Shown in pieces: positions 38,946-48,254 of a stretch of DNA of 64,000 nt. The DNA is taken from positions 1-64,000 of IMG/VR virus record IMGVR_UViG_3300050821_004652. One strand, written 5' to 3'. The position numbers and the translations under genes were made by a program. Positions within the stretch are counted from its first letter, which is position 1. The number at the start of each line of letters is the position of its first letter. The notes under the pieces are model-generated. The model saw nothing but the letters and a program-made list of their open reading frames with translations. It had not been told where the DNA came from and ran no database searches. The DNA is from a virus.

Positions 38946-39393
38946 ACGTCACCTGTTTAAAGAAGACCCGGTTGGTCTCCGCATAGCCCACCCGCGGCAA
39001 GACTTCCGACAAGGCCCCACCGAATGGCGCACTCACCAGCAGCCGGCCACCGGCGTGCTGCGCTGCAATTGCTTCTGCCACCCGAAGGAGCCGCAGCCCA
39101 GCACCAGACATGCGATGCGCGCTTCCTACGAAGAATGCTTCCGTGACCGCAACCATAATGCTGTATTTCGGCAAAACCGTTGTCAGAACGAGCACGAATC
39201 CGACCAAGCGCTCATCGATCACAGAAATACGTGTGTGCAGCACTCCCATCTCGCAAAGCTGGCGATACCGGCGTGGATCGAATTGCGGCGCCGGCATGCC
39301 GGGGATACGCCCTTCTTCGGCATATTCCGCCACGAGCTCCGGATATCCGGCAAGCGCTTCTAGCTCAAGGAAAGTACATTTATGGATGGTCAT
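38938..39393 (-). CDS. GNAT-fold acetyltransferase-like protein
   Basis: 151 residues. Strands HTRISVIDERLVGFVLVLTT, a helix GAGLRLLRVAEAIAAQHAGG (acetyl-CoA loop region) and VSAPFGGALSEVLPRVGYAE. The ordering matches the GNAT fold, and GYAETNRVFFKQ is the typical end. Virion-block GNAT proteins exist in many podoviruses with no shown substrate. ATGA-coupled with a 34-residue gene. Confidence 0.7.
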   Translation of the reverse strand: MTIHKCTFLELEALAGYPELVAEYAEEGRIPGMPAPQFDPRRYRQLCEMGVLHTRISVIDERLVGFVLVLTTVLPKYSIMVAVTEAFFVGSAHRMSGAGLRLLRVAEAIAAQHAGGRLLVSAPFGGALSEVLPRVGYAETNRVFFKQVTYG

Positions 39394-39494
39394 TCTTTTT
39401 TCGCCGACTTCGGTGGCTGCGGCTTCGGCTTTGCCGGATAGAGCCCCGGCCTGCGATAGAAGCCGACCGGCGGCGCTTTGCTGGGTTTCACCAT
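39390..39494 (-). CDS. 34-residue basic Pro-rich peptide
   Basis: ATG 39494 overlaps the end of the upstream gene and the stop overlaps the GNAT start (ATGA). Lys/Pro-rich (VKPSKAPPVGFYRRPGLYPA, then KPKPQPPKSAKKE). Small virion-associated peptides of this kind are known, but nothing specific can be said. Confidence 0.6.
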   Translation of the reverse strand: MVKPSKAPPVGFYRRPGLYPAKPKPQPPKSAKKE

Positions 39495-40036
39495 GGCAGA
39501 CTCGCTTCCGAATAGCCCATTTGGATGCCTAGCCCCAAACCTGTGGGGATCAGCAGATCAGGATTCGTTTTCAGTTCCAGCACCAGGCGGCGCCGTCCGC
39601 GCGACGAGAAAGCCGGCGCACCAGGAGTAGCCGGCGGCCCGACGTAAAACCCAAGGAACGCCGCCAGGCGCAACGCTTCATCGTGGCCGTCGATCACGGT
39701 CGTTTCCAGCACCCGCTTGGACGCCATCATCGCGTCGAGTTGCCGGCGCGTCTCACGAAGAAACGCCACCGGATACTCCGCGCCCTTGTTCGAGATCACC
39801 AGCCAAACGTAACCGCACGGCTCCAACCATCCTCCGGTCACCCCGAATAGCGCACCGATCTCTCCATCGATCATCCAGGTCCGCTTGAATTCCGACAGGT
39901 TGAACAAATGGATGAGCCGATGGTGCATGCTGGCGCCCGTGCGTTCCAGCGCCTCGCGCTGTTGCGGCCGCAGCCGGCGGCTGATCTGACCGCAATGGTA
40001 CCTTTTGGCGGGAATTATCTCGAACCGGGGGCTCAT
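39488..40036 (-). CDS. DUF2833/gp13-like acyltransferase-fold protein
   Basis: 182 residues. RRLRPQQREALERTGASMHH, then RTWMIDGEIGALFGVTGGWL, then helix AYPVAFLRETRRQLDAMMAS-like and DEALRLAAFLGFYVGPP follow the order of DUF2833 proteins such as T7 gp13 (a GNAT-like fold). In T7 it helps internal core assembly. Its place between the tail nozzle gene and the internal virion genes agrees. Confidence 0.65.
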   Translation of the reverse strand: MSPRFEIIPAKRYHCGQISRRLRPQQREALERTGASMHHRLIHLFNLSEFKRTWMIDGEIGALFGVTGGWLEPCGYVWLVISNKGAEYPVAFLRETRRQLDAMMASKRVLETTVIDGHDEALRLAAFLGFYVGPPATPGAPAFSSRGRRRLVLELKTNPDLLIPTGLGLGIQMGYSEASLPW

Positions 40037-43000
40037 TGTGCCGGCATATTACCCTGTTTTCCGGGCGGCGGCTCCTTTAGCTGGGGCTCGTCTCCCGGCC
40101 AGTCCTCCGGAATGATCGAAAGGCAATTCATCGGCAGCGGGTTGCTTTGCTGCAACGCCACCTGGCCCTTGGTGTCATAGCCGCCCGGCATGATGATCCG
40201 GACGTCGCCAGTCCAAAGCGGAACCACGGTGGACCCGAAGGACGGCGAGGCCTTGTCCGGCACCGGCGCGAGATTGGTCCAGGCAGGCGCAATCTGTGGC
40301 GGACTGAGAGTGGACCCGTCCGGCTGGTTCGCCCCCATCATAAAGCTGCGGGACTGCTCCATGCGCGCCGTCACTGCGGGAATCTTCTTCCGCTGGCCCT
40401 GGCCCGTCGGGCTCTGCCCCGCTTCCAGGTAAAGCGACTGAAGCTGGGCAGTAAAGCCCAAGCCGACCACGACATTCGAAGCGGGCGTTGCCAGCGTAAT
40501 CTCGCCCTGCGGCGTCACCACTTGCGGCGGGATCACGATACCGTCGGCCACGCCGGTCACCGTGGCCCCGCGCAGATGAATCAGCCCCTCGATGGTCGAC
40601 GTCGGCGTCGTGAGCGTCCAATCGCCGGCGGGGATCGGCATGATCTCGCCGTTGGTGTTCGGCACCGTGAGCACGAACGGTTGCAGGATGTTCGCAATCG
40701 CCTCCGTGGGACTCGGCGCGCCCGTAATCACCGCGCTGCCTCCCGCCGCGCGCACCACATCACCAATGGCATTCAGGAAGAAGCCGGGGTTGGAAGTGAG
40801 CGTGACCGTGTTGAGCAAGGTCACGATGCCTTCGAAGCCACTGCCGCCCTCACTGCCCGCCGGATCGAAGGTCACAATCTGCGGGCTCACATAGCCGGCG
40901 CCGCCCGCGATGCTCACGCCCGTGATCACGCCGCCTACAATCGTCGGCGTCAGCACCGCTCCCGTGCCCGGTCCCTCGCCATTATTGTCGACCAGAGACA
41001 TTTGCGTGCCGCTCGAGTAACCCTGGCCGCCGGCCACGACAGTGACGGCCGTCGGCGTTCCGGATCCGGTGGCGGAGCTTATCGTCAGAACGCCATCCGG
41101 AGTTGGTTGAACGAGCGCCAGGCCGCAATCGACGCACCATGCTTCATCGATCGTGTTCCACAGACGATTATCCATGCGCTCGATCATGTAGGCGGTATTC
41201 GTGCCGATCTCGCGCTGGACCGCCAGATAAAGCGCGTCGACCGGCGGCTCGGTGATCGAGCTCACGCTGACCACTAGGCCATTCGTGTCATGCCGCGCCC
41301 AGGCGGCAATTTGCTCCGGCTTGACGTAGGTGAGGCTCAACAGGATGCCATCGTTCCGTTGCGCCCAGAGGATTTTGTACGGCTCTTCCGTCCAGGCCCA
41401 TTGCTCGATCTGGTAGGTCTGGAAGAGATGCGCCGAGTTAAGCGTGAGATCCGACCCGGTGTAGATGTTCTGGTAGAACTGGTAGGCCAGGTCGCGAACG
41501 ATTGCGCCCTTCGCCTGCACATACAGAATGTCGTAGTCGATCTTGATCGGCGGCACGAGATTGGAGCAGCCGTTGAACGCCTGTGGCTGGGCCTGCTGAT
41601 TGGATGGCGTGATTGGCTGCGGATTGAGCGAACTACCGCCGGTGCCCGTCAATTGCCACGCCTCGCGGCCTGTCAGCACCACCAGGCCGCCCGGCATGTC
41701 GACCATGAACTGGATGCCGTCAACCTGGACCGACCAGGGCGCGCCGGTGATCGCATCGCTGTCCAGCGTGGGCACCGAGACATCAAAATTCGTGAAAGAG
41801 CCCGGCTGGCTCATCACGTACTGATCAGGCTGATTGATCGAGTTGGCGTAGACCCGCCGCTCTTGGGCATAGGCGACCGTGCTCGGATAGTCATTCACCG
41901 TCGGCCAGGGATTCGTAAATTGCGGGGGAGTCGTCGTGTAGTCCGGCACGATGCCACCCGAATCATAGAAAGCGTTTCCGTTGACGATGCTCGCCACGAA
42001 GCCGTAGGGCTGCCCCGCGGGAATTCCCGTGAACTGCAAAGGCTGGGTCTTATAGACGTTGTATGTGAGCACCCCCGGCAGTGTCGTCCACACGAAGGTG
42101 ATCGTGCCGGGCGTTGTTTCGATATCGACCAGCCCAGGTCCACTCGTAGCGCCCGCCGGCAGACTTTCCGACAGATCGGCCGGATTGACCACGGTCACCT
42201 GGTAGCCATAGGCCGTGTTGCCGTTCCCGGTGAAGCCAATGCCGACGATGCCAGGCGGCCCGATCGTGGGACCGGGAATCACCGCATGGAAAGTCCAGCT
42301 TGTGTCGGAGTGCCGCGTCAGGTCATAGGGCGGGTAAATCGAAAGCGTGTCCTGGTTCAAGCAGCAGATCGACATGACGTCGGCCGACTGGGTGAATTTC
42401 AGCCATGCAAGGTCCGCTTCAGCATAGGGCGATGCGGTCGTGTAGATGCGCGCCGCCTGGCCGCCTCCCAGATAGGTTCCAAACGCCGTTGCGTCGATCG
42501 CATTGCCATAGACGTCGTTCAGCGTGAAGGTCGCCCCGGAGACATTCTCCACCACGAAGACCTGGTTGTTGACTTCGGTCTCTCCCAGGACAAGCGTGAT
42601 CTCGATCCAGTCGCCATTGCTGTAGGGCGCGGTCGACGTAATGATCGTGACATTGAACGTCACCCCGACACCGCTTCCGGTGCTCGACGAAACCGAAACC
42701 GGATTCGTCGGATCGACTGTATAGCTGCCCGCATTGGCAACCGAGACCGCGTTCACTCCCATGATGGCATTCGAGAAGCTGGCGCCAAGACCGCTGCCCG
42801 ATGTGCTGGCCTGCGTGAAGGTGAAACTCGCCGGATTGGTGGTAAAGACGCCGGCATTGGTGATCGCGAATGTCAGCACGCCTAGCTGGACATTGAGTTG
42901 CGCGCCTGTCAGGCCGCCCCCTGTCACCGGCTCCGCCGATGGCGTCGTAGGATTGACGGTGTAGGATCCCGCCACCGTGATGCTATTTACCGCGGTGATG

Positions 43001-43722
43001 ATGCCACCGGCGATCGTCACCGATGCCTGAAACTTCGTCCCGGTGCCAGTCGTGCCCGTAACCGTCGCAAGTCCGTTGGTGCCGCCCGTGCCCGCAGCAT
43101 GGATAGTCGCCGCCACCACTTGTGTCGTGATGACCGTCAGGATAGCCGCGGTCGACTGGACGCCGCCCGTGAGGTGAAGCGTGTCACCTGGTGCATAGAC
43201 CCCGTTGCCGGCATTGAACAACGCCAGAGATAGAATCTTGGTGTTGGTCACCGCCAGGATGGCCGGCGCCGAGAACGAACCGCCTGCCAGCGTCAGTTGA
43301 TCGCCCGGCGCGTAGGAAGCCGTCACACCCCCATTGTTCGGCGTCGCGGCTGACACGCCGTTGATCAGCATGGTGACGATGGCTGGATTGCCATTCGTGA
43401 TATTGGCAATCGGCAACGATGGCTCGGTCACATAGGCGCCATTGGCAATGACGCGCATGTAGAAGTTGCCGAATTCGAGCTCGAGCCCCTGGCTGATCGA
43501 AAACTGGAATGGAATCAGACGAGGCGGAAGGGTGCGGCCGGTCTGTTTGGAGAATCCGACGAAGGCCGTTCCACCTCGGCTATAGGCGCCCCCGGAATAC
43601 TTCGGCCACATATTGCGCATGGTCGCGGCGCCGACCTTGTTGCGCGCAAGATCCTGGCGACCGAACAGGCCGGGTGAGATCTCGCCTAGAGTCCATGCGG
43701 GCTGCTGAAACGGGAACGCCAT
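40033..43722 (-). CDS. tail tubular protein B-like nozzle protein
   Basis: 1229 residues. The start AWTLGEISPGLFGRQDLARN then MRNMWPKYSGGAYSRGGTAF is the signature of podoviral nozzle (gp12-like) proteins: GE-x-SP, R-D, MRN, G-G-x-x-R-G. Residues 110-400 and 900-1020 are inserted Gly/Thr/Val-rich beta repeats (AVSVANAGSYTVDPT, VTVVAGGQGYSSGT-like), which make it longer than T7 gp12. The middle is the canonical beta-propeller region (YAQERRVYANSINQPDQYVM). It caps the tail tube. Confidence 0.8.
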   Translation of the reverse strand: MAFPFQQPAWTLGEISPGLFGRQDLARNKVGAATMRNMWPKYSGGAYSRGGTAFVGFSKQTGRTLPPRLIPFQFSISQGLELEFGNFYMRVIANGAYVTEPSLPIANITNGNPAIVTMLINGVSAATPNNGGVTASYAPGDQLTLAGGSFSAPAILAVTNTKILSLALFNAGNGVYAPGDTLHLTGGVQSTAAILTVITTQVVAATIHAAGTGGTNGLATVTGTTGTGTKFQASVTIAGGIITAVNSITVAGSYTVNPTTPSAEPVTGGGLTGAQLNVQLGVLTFAITNAGVFTTNPASFTFTQASTSGSGLGASFSNAIMGVNAVSVANAGSYTVDPTNPVSVSSSTGSGVGVTFNVTIITSTAPYSNGDWIEITLVLGETEVNNQVFVVENVSGATFTLNDVYGNAIDATAFGTYLGGGQAARIYTTASPYAEADLAWLKFTQSADVMSICCLNQDTLSIYPPYDLTRHSDTSWTFHAVIPGPTIGPPGIVGIGFTGNGNTAYGYQVTVVNPADLSESLPAGATSGPGLVDIETTPGTITFVWTTLPGVLTYNVYKTQPLQFTGIPAGQPYGFVASIVNGNAFYDSGGIVPDYTTTPPQFTNPWPTVNDYPSTVAYAQERRVYANSINQPDQYVMSQPGSFTNFDVSVPTLDSDAITGAPWSVQVDGIQFMVDMPGGLVVLTGREAWQLTGTGGSSLNPQPITPSNQQAQPQAFNGCSNLVPPIKIDYDILYVQAKGAIVRDLAYQFYQNIYTGSDLTLNSAHLFQTYQIEQWAWTEEPYKILWAQRNDGILLSLTYVKPEQIAAWARHDTNGLVVSVSSITEPPVDALYLAVQREIGTNTAYMIERMDNRLWNTIDEAWCVDCGLALVQPTPDGVLTISSATGSGTPTAVTVVAGGQGYSSGTQMSLVDNNGEGPGTGAVLTPTIVGGVITGVSIAGGAGYVSPQIVTFDPAGSEGGSGFEGIVTLLNTVTLTSNPGFFLNAIGDVVRAAGGSAVITGAPSPTEAIANILQPFVLTVPNTNGEIMPIPAGDWTLTTPTSTIEGLIHLRGATVTGVADGIVIPPQVVTPQGEITLATPASNVVVGLGFTAQLQSLYLEAGQSPTGQGQRKKIPAVTARMEQSRSFMMGANQPDGSTLSPPQIAPAWTNLAPVPDKASPSFGSTVVPLWTGDVRIIMPGGYDTKGQVALQQSNPLPMNCLSIIPEDWPGDEPQLKEPPPGKQGNMPAQ

Positions 43723-43730
43723 CGACCATC

Positions 43731-44633
43731 CTAGAAGCTGGAGCCATCGCTAAACCCGACACTCCCTGACCAGCCGCCGCCCCAGCACCCCCATGTCGCC
43801 CCATCGGAGGACCAGTCGCCGCCGATGCCGTTGCCCCCCAGCGTGTTTCGAAACCGCATCCAATCTACCTGAATATCGGAGCTCACCGTCATCTCATTGC
43901 CGTCCGCGATCCGCGCTTCCGTGATCTTGGCCTTGGCGATGGCGATCTGATCCTTGCGAACCGCCAGGCCCAGCTTGGGGTTTTTGCTCGACCACAGCGG
44001 CCAGCATACCTCGCTCGCCAGATAGGCGATCATGGCCGAAGTAAAGAGTTGGTCCCACAGTGAGGGATAGGTCGCGTCGAAGGTATAAACCAGCGAGGCA
44101 TTCTGCACGTTGGAGAGAATTACCGTGCTGCCGATCGGGCTCGAGCCGTGCGTCGGCTGATAGGGCACCGCCACCGGCTGCGAAAAATTCGGGTCGTTGG
44201 TCACGAGGAACTGTGATGGCCGGATGGGTTGCCAGAGGATCGCCGGATTGCCGCCCGTCGTGGGAGGAACATTCGGGTTGGGCGGCTGGATGTTGCCCGG
44301 CGGCACGCCCGGATTCTGGTAAGGCTTCCACGGGATGTAGCGGATCCTTTGACAGTCTGTCGGGTAGGCATATTCGTACTGGAAATTCGTACCCGGCACC
44401 TGGGTGCCTACGTTTGGCGTCACGCCAGAAGAGTCGGCCAGCAGAAACAACGGCACCTGTTTCCGGGCAAATCCCCATGGCGCCCCGCGAAGAAGATCCT
44501 CTCGGCAACGACCATAGGCGCGCAACAGCAGGTTTGCTTCACGGCCGCCCTGCTCGAGATTGCCCAACTCCATGTTGTAGCCACAGGCATCGAGCGCGAG
44601 GTTGGCAACGTCTACGGGATAGCCGATCGTCAT
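43731..44633 (-). CDS. tail tubular protein A-like protein, copy 1
   Basis: 300 residues. IGYPVDVANLALDACGYNM then CREDLLRGAPWGFARKQVPL is the gp11/gatekeeper pattern: N-A-L, then R-D-x-L-x-x-x-PW-FA. Then YAYPTDCQRIRYIP (strand) and YPSLWDQLFTSAMIAYLASE. The C-terminal 60 residues are Gly/Trp/Ser-rich. Three neighbouring genes share this pattern. ATGA overlap with copy 2. Confidence 0.75.
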   Translation of the reverse strand: MTIGYPVDVANLALDACGYNMELGNLEQGGREANLLLRAYGRCREDLLRGAPWGFARKQVPLFLLADSSGVTPNVGTQVPGTNFQYEYAYPTDCQRIRYIPWKPYQNPGVPPGNIQPPNPNVPPTTGGNPAILWQPIRPSQFLVTNDPNFSQPVAVPYQPTHGSSPIGSTVILSNVQNASLVYTFDATYPSLWDQLFTSAMIAYLASEVCWPLWSSKNPKLGLAVRKDQIAIAKAKITEARIADGNEMTVSSDIQVDWMRFRNTLGGNGIGGDWSSDGATWGCWGGGWSGSVGFSDGSSF

Positions 44634-45241
44634 CGCTGCTCCAACTCGCTGGTCGCCTGCTCACCGGCCGCCTGCGGAATGGTGGTGCGATTGGAATCGG
44701 CGCCCGTCAATTCCGGCCCGAGGAGCGCTGCCAGGCGGATCGCCAGCGCGTCGGTGAAGGCCACATCCCACGTCGTGGGGTCGGTGATGCGCGCCGTGAA
44801 GGAGGCTTGCGCGTTCTGCACGTTCGATAGCAGCACCCGTTGTGGCGGGGTGAATCTCGGATCGTTGTACTCCGAGAACGGATAGAACTGCGGGTCCGGG
44901 TTGAAGAGGAAATTCGGCTGCGGCTGGATGATCCGAATCTTGAGAGCATTCGAGGGAAACGCATACTCGAACGCCCATCCCGCCGGCGGCATCGACACCG
45001 GATCCCACGGGTAGCCGGCGGTCGGCACAAACTTCAGCAGTGTCAGCGCAGCCGTTTGCTCGGCAAAATCATAGTCGTATTCCCGCAGCATCTGATCGCG
45101 AGTCTGACCGTAGATATCGAGGATGCTACTGGCGTGATCGGAACCATCGAACAGCGAGCCCACGCGCAGCTTGAAGCCCATGCGAACGAGTGCCGCATTG
45201 GCGACTTCCGCAGGATTTTTGAGGCTGGTCGTGATGGCCAT
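44630..45241 (-). CDS. tail tubular protein A-like protein, copy 2
   Basis: 203 residues. NPAEVANAALVRMGFKLRVG, then RDQMLREYDYDFAEQTAALT, then FEYAFPSNALKIRIIQPQ and TTWDVAFTDALAIRLAALLG: the same elements in the same order as copies 1 and 3. Normal gp11 length. One-base overlap with copy 3. Confidence 0.75.
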   Translation of the reverse strand: MAITTSLKNPAEVANAALVRMGFKLRVGSLFDGSDHASSILDIYGQTRDQMLREYDYDFAEQTAALTLLKFVPTAGYPWDPVSMPPAGWAFEYAFPSNALKIRIIQPQPNFLFNPDPQFYPFSEYNDPRFTPPQRVLLSNVQNAQASFTARITDPTTWDVAFTDALAIRLAALLGPELTGADSNRTTIPQAAGEQATSELEQR

Positions 45242-45819
45242 CAGCCCTGCCTCGTTTCATTCGCTTTGGCCGCCGCCACGGACGACTGGAGGAAGGACTG
45301 TTCGGTATCAGGCCGGCCGGACAACGACATCGCGAGCTTCGACGCCAGCATGCGAGTGACGCTCTCGGTGAACAGCGCATCCCATACCGATTCTGTCGGA
45401 TTGTTGTTCAGCACGAGTTGAGCGCCGACGACGTTGGTCCAGATCACCTTGGACTGCACGCCGGAGACCAGGTTGTTGCCCACCGTCCACACTGTCGGCA
45501 GCGGATCGTTCGGATCGGTATTCGACGGATCGAGCAGTTGCCAGATCTCCACGGCAAAGGGCGGATAGAGATATTCCAGCGTCAGGCCAGGCAGGAACGA
45601 GACCGGACTGTTCGCCGTGAGTGTCGGCGTAAAAATCCTTCGCGCGAAGTCCCAGCCGAATTCACGCTCGACGGCCTGGACCGTGGGCCCATAGATCGTC
45701 GCCAGCGCAACGCCGGCTGGAGAGGAATCGAACGTCGGCGCAAAGCCGGTCACTGCCGGGGTATTGTCCCCCATCAGATCGATGGCGATATTCGCGACCT
45801 GGTTCGACGTAAGAGCCAT
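45241..45819 (-). CDS. tail tubular protein A-like protein, copy 3
   Basis: 192 residues. SNQVANIAIDLMGDNTPAVT, then VEREFGWDFARRIFTPTLT, LEYLYPPFAVEIWQLLD and ESVWDALFTESVTRMLASKL reproduce the gp11-type order. Overall identity among the copies is low by eye, so the duplication is old. The upstream neighbour is the collar-domain fibre. Confidence 0.75.
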   Translation of the reverse strand: MALTSNQVANIAIDLMGDNTPAVTGFAPTFDSSPAGVALATIYGPTVQAVEREFGWDFARRIFTPTLTANSPVSFLPGLTLEYLYPPFAVEIWQLLDPSNTDPNDPLPTVWTVGNNLVSGVQSKVIWTNVVGAQLVLNNNPTESVWDALFTESVTRMLASKLAMSLSGRPDTEQSFLQSSVAAAKANETRQG

Positions 45820-47268
45820 CTACTGGATCCGGCACATCATGTTCATAAGGACGGTCGGCTGCACGATGTTGAAAGCCGCGGACCCAAAAGTGCCGCTGCC
45901 GAAAACGCTGATCGACACGTTGCCGGTGATCGGCGTCGTGTTCGTGGTGGCCGAGATCGATCCCGTCGTCAGGGCATTGAAGTCGGCGCCCGCCGCGGCC
46001 GGCGCGCTGCCGGACCATCCACCGGACGTGCTGCCCGTTTGTCCGGACCCAAGGTTGATAAAATTCGTGCCGCTGGAGGTAAGACCAAGCGAGGTAGTCG
46101 CACTATTCTGCTGCGTGCCGCCCGTGGCTCCAAGCGTCGTACCGTTCGGCGTCATGCTGGCGTTCGTCAGACGATTCGCCGCCGTGCCGCCCATGTTGTC
46201 GAGACCGGCGATCACGCGCCCGCGAGCATCCGGTAAATTGAAAGTGGTGCTGCCATCGCCTGCCCCATAGGTCGTGCCGTAGACCGCAAAGGCCGCCGCA
46301 AAGGTCGTGCGTGAGATCGCCTGGCCATACGCCAGCGCCCAGGACGCCGGCGCCGTGTTGCCCGCGAAGGGAACGCAAATGCCGATCGGAAACGTGATCG
46401 CCTGGTTCACATAGGCAGTCGTGGCCACCAGGGTACTGTTGTCATTGGCTGCTTGCGTGACCGCAGTCGTGGCGCTTCCCAGAGTGCCAGCGGTGATCGC
46501 CGGCGATGAGAACGTGCCCCCGGTCACCGTAGGCGTGGAGATCGTCGGGCTCGAGATCGTGCCCCCCGTGATCGTCGGGCTGGTGAGCGTCTTGTTGGTG
46601 AGCGTGTCCGTCGTGGTGCGGCCGACAATCGTGTCTGTCGCATTCGGCAGCGTCCAGATACCGGAAGCGGTCGCCGGAACGGAAATCGTCGTGGTGCCAC
46701 TCGACGAACCGGAAAGCTGGAGCTCGCCCTGACAATCCTTGACCACCGAACCGTTGACGCTGTTCCAGCAAACGACGTCGTTCACGATGCTGGTCATGGG
46801 CCCGACGACGCCGCCGGAGACCGTGAACGGGAAAGCATAGCTCGTCCCGTTCAGGTTGATGACCATGCCCTGCGGGCTCGCCCCGCCAAACGGATTGTAG
46901 GCAATGACGCCCTGGCCGTTGACGTTGGCGGAAAACGACAGCGCGTGGCCGCCGCCGACGTTGGTGCTGGGCGCGTCCTGAATCTGGAATACCGTGCCCA
47001 ATTGCCCGGTGCCCTGGCCCGCGAATGGAGCAGTGCCCGTGCCTTGCGCCGTGATGTTGAGCTCGGAGAGGCCAATGCCCAGGCCGCCGCCGCCGGCAGG
47101 CCCCGCATCGCGGACGATCGGCTGAGTGCCGGATCCCGACTGGTTGTAGGTCGGAGCGTGCCCGGAAACCCAAGGCCCGGACTGGAGCACCGAGGACTGG
47201 CCACATGCAACGCCCGGAAGTGCCAACGCCAAAAAGGCGATGGCGTTGAGCAACGAACGAGCGGACAT
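45820..47268 (-). CDS. tail-collar-domain fibre with signal peptide
   Basis: 482 residues from ATG 47268 (GAGGAG upstream). N-terminal SARSLLNAIAFLALALPGVA then CGQ reads as a Sec signal. The shaft has long Thr/Ser repeats (SPTITGGTISSPTISTPTVT) after DTLTNKTL. The phage tail-collar domain near residue 320 has PASWALAYGQAISRTTFAAA, YGTTYGAGDGSTTFNLPDAR and GRVIAGLDNM. The collar domain places it at the tail; the signal peptide is not expected for a virion fibre. Confidence 0.75.
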   Translation of the reverse strand: MSARSLLNAIAFLALALPGVACGQSSVLQSGPWVSGHAPTYNQSGSGTQPIVRDAGPAGGGGLGIGLSELNITAQGTGTAPFAGQGTGQLGTVFQIQDAPSTNVGGGHALSFSANVNGQGVIAYNPFGGASPQGMVINLNGTSYAFPFTVSGGVVGPMTSIVNDVVCWNSVNGSVVKDCQGELQLSGSSSGTTTISVPATASGIWTLPNATDTIVGRTTTDTLTNKTLTSPTITGGTISSPTISTPTVTGGTFSSPAITAGTLGSATTAVTQAANDNSTLVATTAYVNQAITFPIGICVPFAGNTAPASWALAYGQAISRTTFAAAFAVYGTTYGAGDGSTTFNLPDARGRVIAGLDNMGGTAANRLTNASMTPNGTTLGATGGTQQNSATTSLGLTSSGTNFINLGSGQTGSTSGGWSGSAPAAAGADFNALTTGSISATTNTTPITGNVSISVFGSGTFGSAAFNIVQPTVLMNMMCRIQ

Positions 47269-47272
47269 GAAA

Positions 47273-47578
47273 CTACTCCTCTTCGGTGTCCTCATTCTCG
47301 ACGCGCATTTTCTGTAGCTGGATCTCGACCCGACAGGAACTGCCGTATTCGCCATCGCTTGCAGAAACGCTCGTCACTACGCCAAAGGCGCGTAGGTCGA
47401 TGGTATCCCCGACCGACGGCATCTCCAAATCCAGCTTCTCCATTTCCTTCTCGCAGAAGGAAATCCGGGTGCCATAGGGATAGACCGGACCTTTGGGGCG
47501 CGACGGCATCGACGGATAGGTGTCGACGACATCTTCGTCATTCATCTCAAGATCGACCATCGGACCTTTGAAACTCAT
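47273..47578 (-). CDS. conserved capsid-module protein
   Basis: 101 residues. PVYPYGTRISFCEKEMEKLD then MPSVGDTIDLRAFGVVTSVS and an acidic end. The pattern YPYG-x-RI-x-L then VGD then V-V-T-S-V-S is shared, as far as I know, by small phage proteins in capsid modules whose function is not settled. One beta-barrel-like domain. Confidence 0.6.
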   Translation of the reverse strand: MSFKGPMVDLEMNDEDVVDTYPSMPSRPKGPVYPYGTRISFCEKEMEKLDLEMPSVGDTIDLRAFGVVTSVSASDGEYGSSCRVEIQLQKMRVENEDTEEE

Positions 47579-47580
47579 GG

Positions 47581-47820
47581 CTACCTCTCGATTTCGTCAT
47601 CGCCTTTGGGACCTTGCTTGCCGAGATTGATAACCGGCAGCTTTTTCCCTTTGGCAACGTCATCCATCAGTTTCTTATTGGCCGCCCGCTCGGCATCCGT
47701 TGGCTCCTTGCGATCCTTGCTGTCCTTGTCCTGATCGCTTTCGTCTTCGTCATCCGCTCCCTGCATCGCCGCCAGCTTCAGGCTACGCGGGTTATCATAG
47801 AGCTTCGATTGCTTTGCCAC
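47581..47820 (-). CDS. small acidic protein with N-terminal LYDNPRS motif
   Basis: 79 residues. MAKQSKLYDNPRSLKLAAMQ carries the KLYDNPRS variant of a motif seen in four other proteins of this module (C-terminal in three of them). The rest is highly charged and disordered (DDEDESDQDKDSKDRKE). Probably a virion or assembly factor. Confidence 0.6.
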   Translation of the reverse strand: MAKQSKLYDNPRSLKLAAMQGADDEDESDQDKDSKDRKEPTDAERAANKKLMDDVAKGKKLPVINLGKQGPKGDDEIER

Positions 47821-47822
47821 CT

Positions 47823-48254
47823 TCAGGCCGCCGCAGGAGCGGCCGCCGGGGCGGCGCCAGCCTCAGCAACAGGCGCCGGCGCAGGAGTCGCGGCGCCCCC
47901 ACCGGCTTCCTCCGAGACCGCGCCCGGCCCGGCCGCCATTTCGGTGGCATGCTTGGACGCCATGGCATCGTGCTCATCCTGGTGGCGCTTGTGCATCTTG
48001 TCGTGCTCGGCCTTGTGGTTGCCGTGCATGTCGCGCCGCTCGGTGCGGTGACGCTCGTGCATCTCCTCCCGCTCCTGCTTATGGCGCTCGTGATGCCCCT
48101 TCTCTTCGGGCTTCGCCTCTTTGCCCTTGTCCGTGGGCTCGGGCGCCTTACCCTTTTCCTCGACCTTTTTCAGGGCAGGCTCTTGCGCCTTGTGCTCGCC
48201 GCGGGCCTTTTTCGAGGCGTCGCTGTCGTACATTTTCTCGCGGGCCATGATCAA
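47823..48254 (-). CDS. His-rich coiled-coil protein
   Basis: 143 residues. MIMAREKMYDSDASKKARGE bears the KMYD variant of the shared motif. A long His/Lys/Glu heptad region (HHERHKQEREEMHERHRTE) follows, then an Ala/Pro tail. Charged, extended, possibly DNA- or capsid-binding. ATGA overlap with the upstream gene. Confidence 0.6.
   Translation of the reverse strand: MIMAREKMYDSDASKKARGEHKAQEPALKKVEEKGKAPEPTDKGKEAKPEEKGHHERHKQEREEMHERHRTERRDMHGNHKAEHDKMHKRHQDEHDAMASKHATEMAAGPGAVSEEAGGGAATPAPAPVAEAGAAPAAAPAAA

Noticed and set aside
34881-43233. Long plus-strand ORFs (for example 34881-36044, 36069-37103, 40147-41277, 41290-42885)
   Set aside because: Antisense to clear virion genes, Arg/Gly-rich low-complexity products, no ribosome sites; typical GC-rich shadow frames.
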